This document shows positions 12,037 to 22,820 of a DNA stretch of 64,000 bases, piece after piece. Under the pieces are notes generated by a model. That model saw only the letters and a program-made list of their open reading frames with translations, was not told the origin of the DNA and ran no database searches. The DNA lies in the NCBI RefSeq assembly GCF_003086295.3, contig NC_092044.1, positions 5,172,843-5,236,842 on the forward strand. Direction: 5' to 3'. Origin of the DNA: Arachis hypogaea. Lineage: Eukaryota > Streptophyta > Magnoliopsida > Fabales > Fabaceae. Position 1 is the stretch's first letter. The number at the start of each line of letters is the position of its first letter. The translations under genes were made by a program, and so were the position numbers.

Positions 12037-13108
12037 AACGTGTTTGGCAACCATGTACAAGACACAATAATTTAATTCAAATGTCCATTTATCCTTATTA
12101 GTTCTCTACCATCATCTACCACCAACACTAACCGCGGCCGCCACCATTGCTTTCTACCACCACCATCGCCACCTGCAATTTTTTAACTTTATCGCAAAAT
12201 ACTATCTTCAACTTTTATTTATTCATCAGCTCAGCAATTCAGTTTTTTCATTAAAAAATTTGAAACAGGTTGAAATATATAAAAAAGAGAACAAAGATGG
12301 GACAGACAGATCTCAATAATGGTCGACCATTATTTTCGACTTTCCTGATTTTTTCCGCCTTTCTTAATGAAATTGATTCAAGTAATAGTGGAGACGAAGA
12401 GATCTTAGCAAGACTTGATGAGTGTTCTAATCGAAGATGATGATCGATGGTGGTGATGGGCGTGACCGTATAAAGAGAGAAAGAGAGAAGAAGAGGAAAA
12501 AGAAAGAAGGGGCATCAGTGGTGGCAGCGCGGGACGGTGTGGAGGGACACAACAATTGAGGCAGAAGTAGAGTGATAGGTGTGGCGTTGCGAAGAGAGAA
12601 AGAGAGAAGGAGATGAGAAAGAGAGGAGAGGCAATGACTATGGTGGTGGAGTGGAGGAGGGACACCGCTATGAAAAAGGGAGGATGGAAGAAGGGACATG
12701 GAGGTTGAAAGAATTTTGGGGTTAAAAACACAGAATAGAAAAAATAATAAGAGAAGAAAATAGGGACTAGGATTAGATTAATTAGAAACATAGTTGGAAC
12801 TTAAAAAAAAAAAGATAAAAATGTAAAATTTTGTGTCTTATAAGTTGTGTTTCAATATCTCAACTCAAAAAAAAAACACAAAAAACATGTATTTTATATA
12901 TACTTGTGTACCACTGTATTCATAAAAAATTTGTGTCTCAACAAATAAATGGTGGACATGTGCCACTGTGTCTATGTCTTTAGTGTCTAAAGACACCAAT
13001 CAAATGCATCCGTAAATACCATCGACTCAACAAATAAATGGTGGACATGTGCCACTGTGTCTATGTCTTTAGTGTCTAAAGACACCAATCAAATGCACCC
13101 CTAAATAC
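12037..13108. mobile_element. Nested element, about 1.1 kb, weak inverted ends
   Basis: The left end (aacgtgtttggcaacc with nearby tacaagacac) is an imperfect inverted match of the right end (gtgtctaaagacaccaatca, atgcacccc). A short frame at 12325-12440 reads FSTFLIFSAFLNEIDSSN and EEILARLDE, which loosely resembles the acidic N-terminus of PIF/Harbinger-type proteins. That assignment is tentative. The purine-rich stretch at 12470-12720 gives long reverse-strand open frames that look like composition artefacts. Confidence 0.45.
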
Positions 13109-13114
13109 CATCGA
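12937..13114. repeat. Two-copy tandem duplication, 89-bp unit
   Basis: The unit starting ctcaacaaataaatggtgg at 12937 recurs at 13026 with only about two differences (catccg versus caccccta region). It duplicates the right terminus of the nested element. Confidence 0.9.
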
Positions 13115-14160
13115 CGTGTGTGTCTAATATTATTCTTAACAAATATTTTTTAAATAAATTTATAAATAGCATATATTAGTATTTATTAAAACAAAAAATA
13201 TTATAAATACTTTATAAAATTAAAATAAAATATTAAAATAATTAAAAATTAATTTATATTTTAATATTAATAAAATACTAAAATATTATTATAATTTATC
13301 TAAAAAATATTTTATATTTTTATATATATACATGTTTCGATATCTTATAAAATTTTAAAATTTGTGTGACACTATATCTTATATCATCTTGTATCTCACG
13401 TCTGTATTCGTATTAATGCATCATAAGTTTGGAATATATTGGCTTGAAAAGGAAAAGGGCCAACTTTTATTTATGTTTACTTGTTTACTTTCAATTTATA
13501 TGGAAAGTGTGACGAATGGTGTCACGAGGTTAGAGGCTATATTTGTATGTGTACATTGGCAGTTGGAAAATTAGCAATCTTTTGTAAGTTGTAACCATAC
13601 ATTGCTGTCAACTAAGATGGTATTCTAAATTGGACACTGCATATCTTGAAAGAATGAAAGCCAATTAAAATTGTGACACTTTGCATTTTATCTAATCAAA
13701 AGCTCTTTCAAATAATTTGATTTTAGTTTCGTAGAAAGTAGGGCTGGAAGTGAGTCGAGCTAAGTCGAGTTAGACCAAGTTTAAGTTTGACTCACAAAAA
13801 TTGAGCTTGGCTCACAATTCGGCTCATTAACAATCGAACATATTTCTTAAGTTCAAACTCGACTCACCGAAAGCTCACGAGCTGGCTCAAATAATAGAAA
13901 CATAAATACATAATCTATAATTCTATATCAATAAATTATAACTTATATATTTTAAAAAATATTTAAAAAGATCAATTTTATATATTGTTATCTATCAATA
14001 AATTATAAATTTTTTTTATATCCTACATCAAAATTATATGTAAAAAATAAATATTAAATTTTAAATAATTAAGATCTTTAATATATATGGTTATATAGTA
14101 CTATTTTATATGTATATATATAATATTAAAAATATAGATTAAATGCATATAGGATATGTG

Positions 14161-15173
14161 CAGTGACGGAGCTTTGTTAGGGTAATGGCCCCCCAAAGTT
14201 TTTGTAAAAGTATTAGTAATTCTACTTTAAAGAAAATAAAATTAGTTTGTTTAATTAAATTGATATATTTTTAAACTTATGTATTTAAATTTCATGTTCA
14301 TCTTCACCATTCTTTCAAACTTTTTATCATATCCTATTTGACATAACAAATAGCATATATTTAAATCAACAACAAGTGACATATCTTTAAATCACCATTA
14401 CAAATTAAATATCATTATAGAATTAACACTGAATTATATTTAGCTTCTCATATAGCTTCATGCATTATTTTATTTTATTTTATTTTTAAAATAATAAAAA
14501 TTATAATATAACTAATAGTAATATCAGTTATTAATAAAAAAAAAATTTATTTTTAAATCAACTTTACAAATTTAATGCCATTATAGTATAATACTTATAG
14601 TATAATACTGTTAAAATTAATAAATTTTGATATTTTTATTTTATTAGAAATTTAAGACTTTATTTTGTTGTATTATATTATTTAATTTGTAATAAAAGTA
14701 ATAATAAAAATAATTAATCTTGAGACTTTTGAGAAATAAATATTATCAAAAGTAAAATTAATTTTTTAAAATATTAAAAAATAATTTATAAGTTATAATT
14801 AATTTTATATAATTTAAATAAAAAATCAATTTTTTTAAAAAGAAAAATCAATTTTTAGATAAAAAAATTAGTTTTCTAAATAAAAATAATTTGTTATGTG
14901 CAAAAACTATTTTTTTATGTAAAAACTGATTTTTTTAAATTAATTTTTTATTTAAAATCAAATTGGCTTATTAATCTAAACAAAAATTTTTATTAATCAA
15001 AATCAGAATTATGTTTTATTAATCTTAACCATATATAATCCTACATATTAATAATAAATTTAAAAATAAAATAATTATATTTATAAATTTTATTTTAATA
15101 TAAATACTATTATATAAATTTTTTATTAAGATTTTTGGTCCTTCCAAAAAAAAATTTTCAAGTTCCGCCACTG
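14161..15173 (+). mobile_element. Non-autonomous hAT-like element, 1013 bp
   Basis: The termini are cagtgacgga at 14161 and tccgccactg ending at 15173, a typical plant hAT inverted pair. Target duplications are gatatgtg (14153-14160) and aatatgtg (15174-15181), seven of eight identical. The interior is AT-rich and non-coding. A related, inverted fragment lies at 26698-27207. Confidence 0.85.
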
Positions 15174-15188
15174 AATATGTGTATTAAC

Positions 15189-15193
<5 letters not shown>

Positions 15194-15233
<40 letters not shown>
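15194..15233. repeat. (TA)n microsatellite
   Basis: About twenty TA dinucleotides in an uninterrupted run. Confidence 0.95.
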
Positions 15234-15236
<3 letters not shown>

Positions 15237-15449
15237 GAGTCAGCTCATGAGCTAATGAGTTGAGTTTATCCAAATTCAAGCTCGGCTCATTTAATTTATG
15301 AGCTCAATTCCAATCTCAAACTTGGCTCACTAGCTCACGAGCTTAGCTTATCGAACTATTAACGAATCGAGTTCGAGCTAGCTCATGAGCTGGCTTAACT
15401 CACTTCTAGTCCTAGTAGAAAGGTAAGAGGAACCTAAAAAAGAGATTTG

Positions 15450-16425
15450 TGTATTGAAGTTGTGTTTGATATTATACAATATTTAAAATATTTGTTGATA
15501 TATTTAAAATATTTATAGAGATATCTATCAAGTATAATTATAAATGCTAAGCTACAATCAATTAACTATATTATAAATACTTAAGTTATTATTTATTAAT
15601 AGCTAATTAGACATCATAAATGTTTAAGTTTCTAATATAATATCTCACTTGAAATTCAAGTGATAATTTGAGAATAGTCAAATAAAAAATTTTAGAAAAA
15701 GTAAAAATAAAATTACTGAAATTTAAAATACAGACTAAACTATTGGAATAGGATGTAAGTAAAACGGTAATAATAAAACACAGATAAAACTGTTAAAACA
15801 AGATAAACTATCAAAATGGAATGCAAATGGAATTGTCGGATCGAAACCTATATAAAATTGTCAAAACATGGTGGACTGTCAAAAAAAATGCAGATAAAAC
15901 TGTCAGAATAAAGCATAGAAAAAATTGTCAAACTAAAATACAGATAAAATTACTAAAATAATATGTAAATAAAACTTTATAAAATTATGACAGACAGAAC
16001 TATTAGAAAAAAATAAACTACTAAAATGAGATGCAGACAAAAATACCAAAATGAAAGTAGATGAAATTACCAAAAATCATAGTACAAACAGAATTGTAGA
16101 AATTTGAATACAAACGAAAAAATTAGGAAAAACAATGTAATATTACTCTAATAAAAGTTTTAAGCAGTGGAAAAAAATCACTTAGAGAGTTCAAGAAAAA
16201 TACCAAGACTATAATATGGTGTTAGAAAAGTAAGAAGGAATACTAAAAAAAAATGTTTTCTATTAAAATTGTGTTCGATATCATGCAAAATATATAATAT
16301 TTATAGAGGTATCTATCAACTAATATCATAAATACTTGAGCTATTATCAACCAAAAGCCAACTACACATAAAAAATATTTAAACATCATAAATATTTAAG
16401 CTTCTAATAATCTCTCATAAGTTTG
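15450..16425. repeat. Direct repeats flanking a degenerate short-period array
   Basis: Positions 15450-15655 and 16255-16425 are diverged direct copies (gtgtttgatattat against gtgttcgatatcat; both end in an aaatatttaag-like and ctctca region). Between them (15715-16130) a motif like acagataaaactgtcaaaa recurs about fifteen times with a spacing of roughly 23-28 bp. This may be a degraded retrotransposon leader or a minisatellite; no coding sequence was recognised. Confidence 0.5.
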
Positions 16426-16429
16426 TGTA

Positions 16430-17400
16430 TTAACCTACTAGGCAAATGTTAATAACGGTAAAGATGGGTTGAATGATGGTAAAAGACTAAAAGTTATATA
16501 TTTCCGGAATTTATTTGATAATTGTATCCTACCTTTCAGACAAGAAATATGCTAAAAAAAAGGTTTGGTTATAAAACAAAAATTGATAAAATTATTACTA
16601 ATTTCATTAAATGAATAACCTATATATCTTCAGTTATAATAAATTCTTTTTTATTCAAATTTAAAACTTTTAATTCTTTAATAAATTAAAGTAAAATAAT
16701 AATATTTTTGATAGTCAGAATTAGAGATTCAAATATTTGTTATTAATTATTTTCTCTCATTTAAAAAACTAGTTGACTACCAATACAATTAATAAATTAT
16801 AAAAATAAAAATATCGAAAATAAAAACATAAATCAACCTGATTTGGAGTAATGTTTAATCTCCTGCTAAATCCTAAACACTGTTGATGATAACAAGATCA
16901 GAACAAATAATGGCAATAATGTGTACGCTTAAAACTCCAAAAGAAATAAAGAAGAAAAAAAAGGAAAATGATACGTGGAAATCGATGTGTCAACTTGATG
17001 AAGATAATGAAATCCAAAAAATAGAAATAAGTGTTTCTTCCAAATTTCGGTCTATGTAAGGCGACCACATAATGCAAAATTGGGTCCCCTGTTTTGTGAT
17101 TGCCAACTAATAATATTACCGAAGATACAAACCAATGTGTTGTCAAATTCAATACGCAAATAAACTGGCATGCAGAATCCATTGTTAATCAATTAAAGAG
17201 AAAGTCAAAGCTACCAATAATAAAGAAGACAATAAATAATTAATACATATTATCATCACCAATGTATCTATCTAATCATATGATATGTGTGACCTAGCTA
17301 GATAAAGCAAAATGGTAGGAGTGTTTTAAGGGAAGGTAACTCGATTATTCGTCTAAATCGATTAGATTTAATTATATTAGTTTTAAACTACGAAATATGT
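16430..17400. other. Gene-free stretch
   Basis: AT-rich. The reverse-strand frame at 16898-17182 has no recognisable family and poor codon character. Nothing else is supported. Confidence 0.5.
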
Positions 17401-17401
17401 T

Positions 17402-17860
17402 GTGTCTACATATTGAATACATTTTAAATACGATATTTATTGATATTTGTTTTATACGTATGTTTGTTGTATCTAACCGTATCTTAAAATAAAAAAAAAT
17501 GTTTTTGAATTGTTTACACATACTTAAATACTATTATGTATCAGCGTGTTTAGTCTTATTCTTAATATATATGCTTAAATAAATTTAGATATAGTGTATA
17601 TTATTGTTTATTAAAACAAAAATATTTTAAATACTTGATATAATTAAAATAAGACATTAAAAATAATTAAAAAATTTTAATTTATATTTTAATATTAATA
17701 AAATATCACTACGATTTATCTAAAAAATACTCTATATTTTATATGTAGGCGTGTTCTAGTGTCTTATAATTAAAATTTTAAAATTTGCGTGTCGACGTAT
17801 CCCATATCATGTCGTATCCTGTGTCTGTATCGGTGTCTGTGCATCATAAATTTTAAATTG
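17402..17860. repeat. Dispersed repeat, uninterrupted copy
   Basis: Homologous to the two halves of the repeat at 11833-13433, so it represents the intact form without the nested insertion. Non-coding. Ends near gtatcggtgtctgtgcatca. Confidence 0.65.
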
Positions 17861-17878
17861 GATGAGTAATGGGGTATA

Positions 17879-18250
17879 ATTAGATTAGATCCTATCAAAT
17901 CCGATTTTAATTAATTCGGATATTAGTTTTAGAAGTGCAAAATTTGAACTAACTTGATTATTCAATTAGTTTAATATCAATTAAAACTTTTAAAATCTTT
18001 CAAATTATAATAGTTATTTGAGTTTGAATCAATGATGTATTATTTTTTAAGTATTATTATTACATGTTTAATTATTTTGAGTATTTAGATGATTTTAAGT
18101 TTTTTTGAATTTTATTTTTTAATCGGATACCCAATTATGATTAAATTCGGATTTAATAGGTTCAAATTGATTTGGATCCACTCACTAATCACAAATCTAA
18201 ACCGTCCCGAATCGATTAAAATTTAATCAGTTTAATTCTTACAATTTATT
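17879..18250. mobile_element. Probable hAT-like MITE with gatccgatt-type ends
   Basis: Both subterminal regions carry inverted copies of an aatccgaatt/ggatcc-type motif (gatcctatcaaatccgattt on the left; attcggatttaatagg and gatttggatccactcac on the right). The style is like the elements at 59134 and 63120. Boundaries are approximate. Confidence 0.45.
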
Positions 18251-18423
18251 CAAAAAATAAATTATTCTTTTATCATTCGAAATTTTTTAATCGATATTCA
18301 ATTATTTAAGTAATTGGTATAAATAGTATTTTTTATTCGTTTTGTATTTTTAATATGAGGATAGAAGATGGTGTTTTTAAATAAGATGAAAATTTTGTGT
18401 GTTATTTATTTATATGGACACCA

Positions 18424-18644
18424 CAAATTTAAGGGTTAGATTTGTGGTGTTTTAATTTTTTTTGTTGATAACCACAAATCTGAGAGTCAGATTTGTGTCA
18501 TATTTGTGGTTTTAAATTTTTTTTTATTTGAGTTTTTTTATTTTAAATTTTTTTCAATATACAAATATGATCCTCAGATTTGTAATCCTATGAAATCTGA
18601 CCCTCAAATTTCTCTACTTTCTAAATCTGAGGGTTCGATTTATT
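18424..18644. repeat. Array of five AAATCTGA-TCAGATTT dyads
   Basis: Five hyphenated inverted motifs sit at about 18424, 18473, 18561, 18592 and 18621. The clearest is acaaatctgagagtcagatt at 18473. Each consists of an AAATCTGA-like half, a short spacer and an inverted half. No ORF is associated with them. Confidence 0.65.
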
Positions 18645-19067
18645 ATTCAAAATAAAAAAATCCATATTAAAAAAAACACACCAATAATTCATGATGATAA
18701 ATTATACAATTTTTTTTCATATAAAAAAAATTAGCCTTTTTTATTGGCTTAAGCAATTCTTAGCACATTATTATAAAAACAACTAATTAAGATTTAATTC
18801 ACGCCTTAAACATAATTAAAAGTATTTTTAAATATTTAGAAACTCAAGTTAGGGCATACATGTTTATTTTTTAGCCATGTGAATAACTAAAAAATATGAT
18901 AATAATAAGATAAAAATTTACATACAGTTATATTTATATAAAATTAATATTTAAAAATTATTAAATAATTTAACAAGTAGGTTAATTAAATTATTGTATA
19001 ATATTTTTTAATTATTTACTTTTTATAAAAATAATTACATGTGAAAAGCTTCACCTAATAATACTAA

Positions 19068-19248
19068 CAGAGAGCCACTTAGATAAAGATATTTAAAACG
19101 TTTATCGATTTTTCGGTCAAATTAATTTGTCTCATCTAATTTTGACAAAAATAATAATATAATTTAATCGATTATATGTATTAAATTTTAATTAATAAAA
19201 AAATATTTAAAAAAAAAACGTTTTAAACATCTTTATCCGAATAATCTC
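19068..19248. mobile_element. Foldback MITE, about 180 bp
   Basis: The arms gataaagatatttaaaacgt (left) and acgttttaaacatctttatc (right, inverted) are near-perfect. The loop is AT-rich. Confidence 0.75.
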
Positions 19249-20500
19249 CGTATTAATAACCATATCCCTTACCAAGCCAAACACCCCCGACCCCAAAAGA
19301 AAAAAGGGTTCTCCAAAAATCATAATACACTATTATTATGTTTTCTCATATAATTATTATAAGATAAGATATGTGGCGCATTGCAGTTACAAGAGGCGAG
19401 GTTTGGGTTTGGTAGCATGTGAATTAAAGGCTGAGACAGACTTGACCCTACTTCAGAATTCAAAATTTCAAACCCTCATGTGATCTTTCTTTATTATATA
19501 ATTATTAACATTACTCTGATGACTTAGATAAAATTTTAATTGTTAACAGTAACATAAATTTGAAAATGATTTTTTCAAATTGACGAATGGTCAATAAAAA
19601 CATTAGAAATACACTATATATTATTTTCAAGTGGCCTTTGAAATTTGACCTCTCAATTATTTGAAATGTAACACAGACCAAATATAGGGATTAAAATGAA
19701 ATCCGAGGGAGAATCCAATTTGAGTTGGATTTTTCAGCAACACATGTTTAAAGCGCAATGTATCAGCCACATAAAAAATACAATACACTACTAACGACAA
19801 CAATAGTGATGGATACATACAGCACTGTTTTTTTTTTTTTTTGTATCTTGAAAAACAATAATTCTTATATAATCATAGATTTAGTATACATAATTTGAAA
19901 GTATATAATATACAAAATATTTAAAAATAATAATAAAAGAAGAAATATTATTTGTACTTAATTAATTGGTAAATATTTGTTACTGATTATTTAAAAATTT
20001 TATCCAAATGGAAACAAAATAAAAAGTAAACAGTAAAAATTATTAGTATTTTTGTTTTATGTTAACTAATTGTATATAAATATGGTAGTATTTATTTAAA
20101 AAGAAAAATTCTTGGGGATCAATAATTTTTTAATATCTTAGCTTTTATTATTATTTGACTAGTATAAATACTAAATTATCTTTAATAAATAATTTTTTTG
20201 ATAAAAAATATAGATACAAATTATATTGATTTATGTGTATAAATATAAATATAAATTATATATTTTTTGTATACAAAATACTTATAAATATGAGTATAAA
20301 TTATTATTGATTATGTAACATTACTCTAAAAATTTAAATAATTAATCAAATGTTTGAAACAATTTAAATGGAAATCAAAACATAGTTATTGAATTTAGAT
20401 ATTATTATGGCAATATATTTAATTAAAGATTGATAAATAGTACTATTAAAATTTAAAAGCGAATATCTTATCTTATGGTGTACTTAAATTGAATGCACTT
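19249..20500. other. Gene-free upstream region of phosphatase gene 1
   Basis: AT-rich, with a short less AT-rich segment at 19370-19470. No repeat terminus or coding sequence was recognised. Confidence 0.5.
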
Positions 20501-20543
20501 ACTTCATAGAAGAACTTTCTTTGTCTAGAACGGACTATACCTG

Positions 20544-20551
20544 GAATATTC
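20544..20551. promoter_or_regulatory. P1BS-like site (distal)
   Basis: GAATATTC fits GNATATNC, the binding consensus of PHR1-type phosphate-starvation regulators. It lies about 650 bp upstream of the phosphatase start codon. An 8-bp palindromic site in AT-rich DNA can occur by chance. Confidence 0.45.
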
Positions 20552-20682
20552 TTACAGGATCCATCCACTGGTGGCCACCAACCAAACTTAATATGAAGTA
20601 ATCACATACACAAAAAATAAAAAAGGAAACTAAAAAAAAAAGAAAAGAAAAAAAAAAGTGTAACCAAAAACCAAATGCATTC

Positions 20683-20690
20683 GAATATTC
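20683..20690. promoter_or_regulatory. P1BS-like site (proximal)
   Basis: A second GAATATTC, about 370 bp before the likely TATA box. Two copies in front of a gene whose family is known for induction by phosphate starvation make regulation by PHR1-type factors plausible. Confidence 0.5.
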
Positions 20691-21051
20691 CTCTTTATAT
20701 TCCCGCGTTGTGCTCTTACGGCCTTAAGCCTCCAACGCATTCTCCACCGTCCGATTCTCGTGACAACCTAATCTGACGGCTGAGATTTAATACAAAGGAA
20801 AGAATGAGATTTCCGAATTATGAATTCTTCTAGAGAAGAAAATGCCACCTTTTTAGATGCATGCTCTTTGATCTTAATCTCTCTCCTTACCACTTACCAG
20901 GAAATAACAATCCCCATGGATCTCCAATGTAATATTCCTTTGGAATCTAGGATATAATTTTAAATTCTTTTCTTAAATTTCAAAATAAGATTTTTTTTTC
21001 TATCTTTTTTATTTTTTTAAAATTTCGGTGTTGGGCTTAGCTTGTTCCAGC

Positions 21052-21058
21052 TATAAAT
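21052..21058 (+). promoter_or_regulatory. TATA box of phosphatase gene 1
   Basis: tataaat lies 139 bp upstream of the start codon and would leave a leader of roughly 100 nt containing an A/G-rich run at 21157-21188. Confidence 0.7.
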
Positions 21059-21190
21059 ACCGTTGTTCTGTGTTGGCGAAAAATCCAAGCCAAGAACACA
21101 TTTTGAGAGTACTTTTAAACACCCAATTAGAAAAAGCTTTGTTCTTTCTGAAGAGAGGAAGAAAAAAAAAAAAAAAAAAGAAGAAGAAAC

Positions 21191-22820
21191 ATGTCTGGGA
21201 TTATTGTGGTTTTCGACTTCGACAAAACCATTGTTGATTGTGACAGTGATAACTGGGTCATTGATGGGTTGGGTTTCACCGATTTGTTCAATCAGCTTCT
21301 TCCAACCATGCCTTGGAACACCCTCATGGTATGTTCTTTCTTCCTGCATTCACATATTATTTATTTATTTATTTAATTCATTTTTGTTTTGCAACCTGCA
21401 TTGTGTTTGAGGAACATATCATGCATTTCGTGTTTCTGGAGGAACTTAATTAATGGTTTTTCCCCCTTTGATTATTTGGATTTATAGGATAAGTTGATGC
21501 TGGAGATGCATGCACAAGGAAAAACCATTGGGGAAATTAAAGAAGTTCTTCATAGAATTCCTATTCACCCAAGAGTAATACCTGCCATTAAAGCTGCACA
21601 TGCTTTAGGGTATCTCTCTTTCTCTCTCTATAGGTTTAATTTGGAGGAAAAAGTTTAACTCTCTTTTTTAGTATTATTTATCTTGAGTGAAATTTAAGGT
21701 GGTAAATTTTTTTTTCAGGTGTGATTTGAGGATTGTGAGTGATGCTAACTTATTCTTCATTGAAACAATTTTGGAGCATTTGGGAATAAAGGAATACTTT
21801 TCAGAGATTAACACAAACCCAGGTTATGTTAGTGAAGAAGGAAGGTTGAGAATTTTGCCTTACCATGACTTCAACAAAGCCCCACATGGTTGTGCTTTGT
21901 GCCCTCCAAATATGTGCAAGGTATGCTGCTAAAACTGCTAATTAAAAAAAATGTTTTTTTTTTTAATTTAATTATATATAATACATGTTTCTAGTTGTAG
22001 CTTTCAAGTTGATCTTAACTTGTTCTACTAATACTAATACTATTTTAAACAAGTTGATCTTAGCTTGATCCTAGAACACCGGAGTGGTGTCTCCTTGATT
22101 TGGCGATTTTTTTTAATTGCTAAATAAAATAAAATAAAATATCTGCTTACCCAATTGAATGTTCTGTCATGGTTTTCAAGTCTCCAGTCTGTGCCCACTG
22201 GATTTGATGAAAATAGAAAATATGAATCAAATTTGACCTATAGGCCCACAAACAGTACAAATTAAAAGAGCACCAAATTTATCTTATTTGAAAAAAAAAG
22301 GGAAGAAAAATCTTATCAACTTTATAATATTAAATCTAAGGTTTTGAATAACTATTCAACTAGTATGTGTATAAAAAATTGACTACAGTAACAAATGTGA
22401 CATCTATTTAGATGACATTGTAATTTTTTTTTTCAATGATGAATTCAGGGTTTAATCATAGAGAGGATACAAGATTCACTATCCAACAATGGTGATGAGA
22501 ACAAGAGGATCATATATCTTGGTGATGGAAGTGGTGATTATTGCCCAAGCTTGAGGCTTAGAGAGAGAGATTTCATGATGCCAAGGAAGAACTTTCCAGT
22601 GTGGGATTTAATCTGCAGAGACCCTTTGCTTCTTAAGGCTGAAATCCATCCATGGAGTGATGGGCAAGAACTTGAGCAAGTTTTGTTGCAATTAATCAAC
22701 AAGATCACCTCTTTGGATGATGAAAGCTCTCAACAATTCATCTCATCAGATTGCAAAATGCAGACTCTATCTGTCACTGCTCACGAGGCTTTGCCTAAAG
22801 TTCTTCCAGTTAGGCCTTGA
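21191..22820 (+). CDS. HAD-family phosphatase (PECP1/PPsPase1/PHOSPHO1-like), four exons
   Basis: Exons are 21191-21328, 21488-21609, 21719-21920 and 22449-22820, all with GT-AG introns, giving 277 residues. HAD motif I is DFDKT (residues 9-13, with D9 the expected nucleophile and D11 the general acid). Motif II is the Ser of IVSDAN (S94). Motif IV is GDGSGDY (179-185). A Cys-rich CALCPPNMCK segment ends exon 3. This matches the plant PHOSPHO1-like family, whose members hydrolyse phosphoethanolamine/phosphocholine or pyrophosphate and are often induced by phosphate starvation; the substrate here is not readable from sequence. The start was chosen from the family pattern MxGIxVVFDFD. Two P1BS-like sites lie upstream. 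It is intact and is the probable source of several exon-4 fragments in the window. Confidence 0.93.

Larger units (their letters stand above)
11833..13433. repeat. Dispersed repeat (family of 17402-17860) split by a nested element
   Basis: Positions 11833-11960 and 13115-13433 together align along their length with 17402-17860, for example ggatacgatatttattgat on the left and gtattcgtattaatgcatca on the right. The material between them is foreign. The family is non-coding and has no obvious terminal inverted repeats, so its class is undetermined. Confidence 0.65.
13741..15413. mobile_element. Inverted-repeat element with gagctcac-rich ends, hosting a hAT element
   Basis: The left end gggctggaagtgagtcgagc is an imperfect inverted match of the right end (gctcatgagctggcttaact followed by cacttctagtcctag). 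Both subterminal regions (13741-13890 and 15233-15413) are full of gctcac/gtgagc-type motifs. The central part is replaced by the hAT-like element at 14161-15173. Confidence 0.65.

Noticed and set aside
12405..12791. Reverse-strand 128-residue frame rich in Leu, Ser and His
   Set aside because: It comes from a purine-rich non-coding stretch inside a nested element and has no domain or start context.
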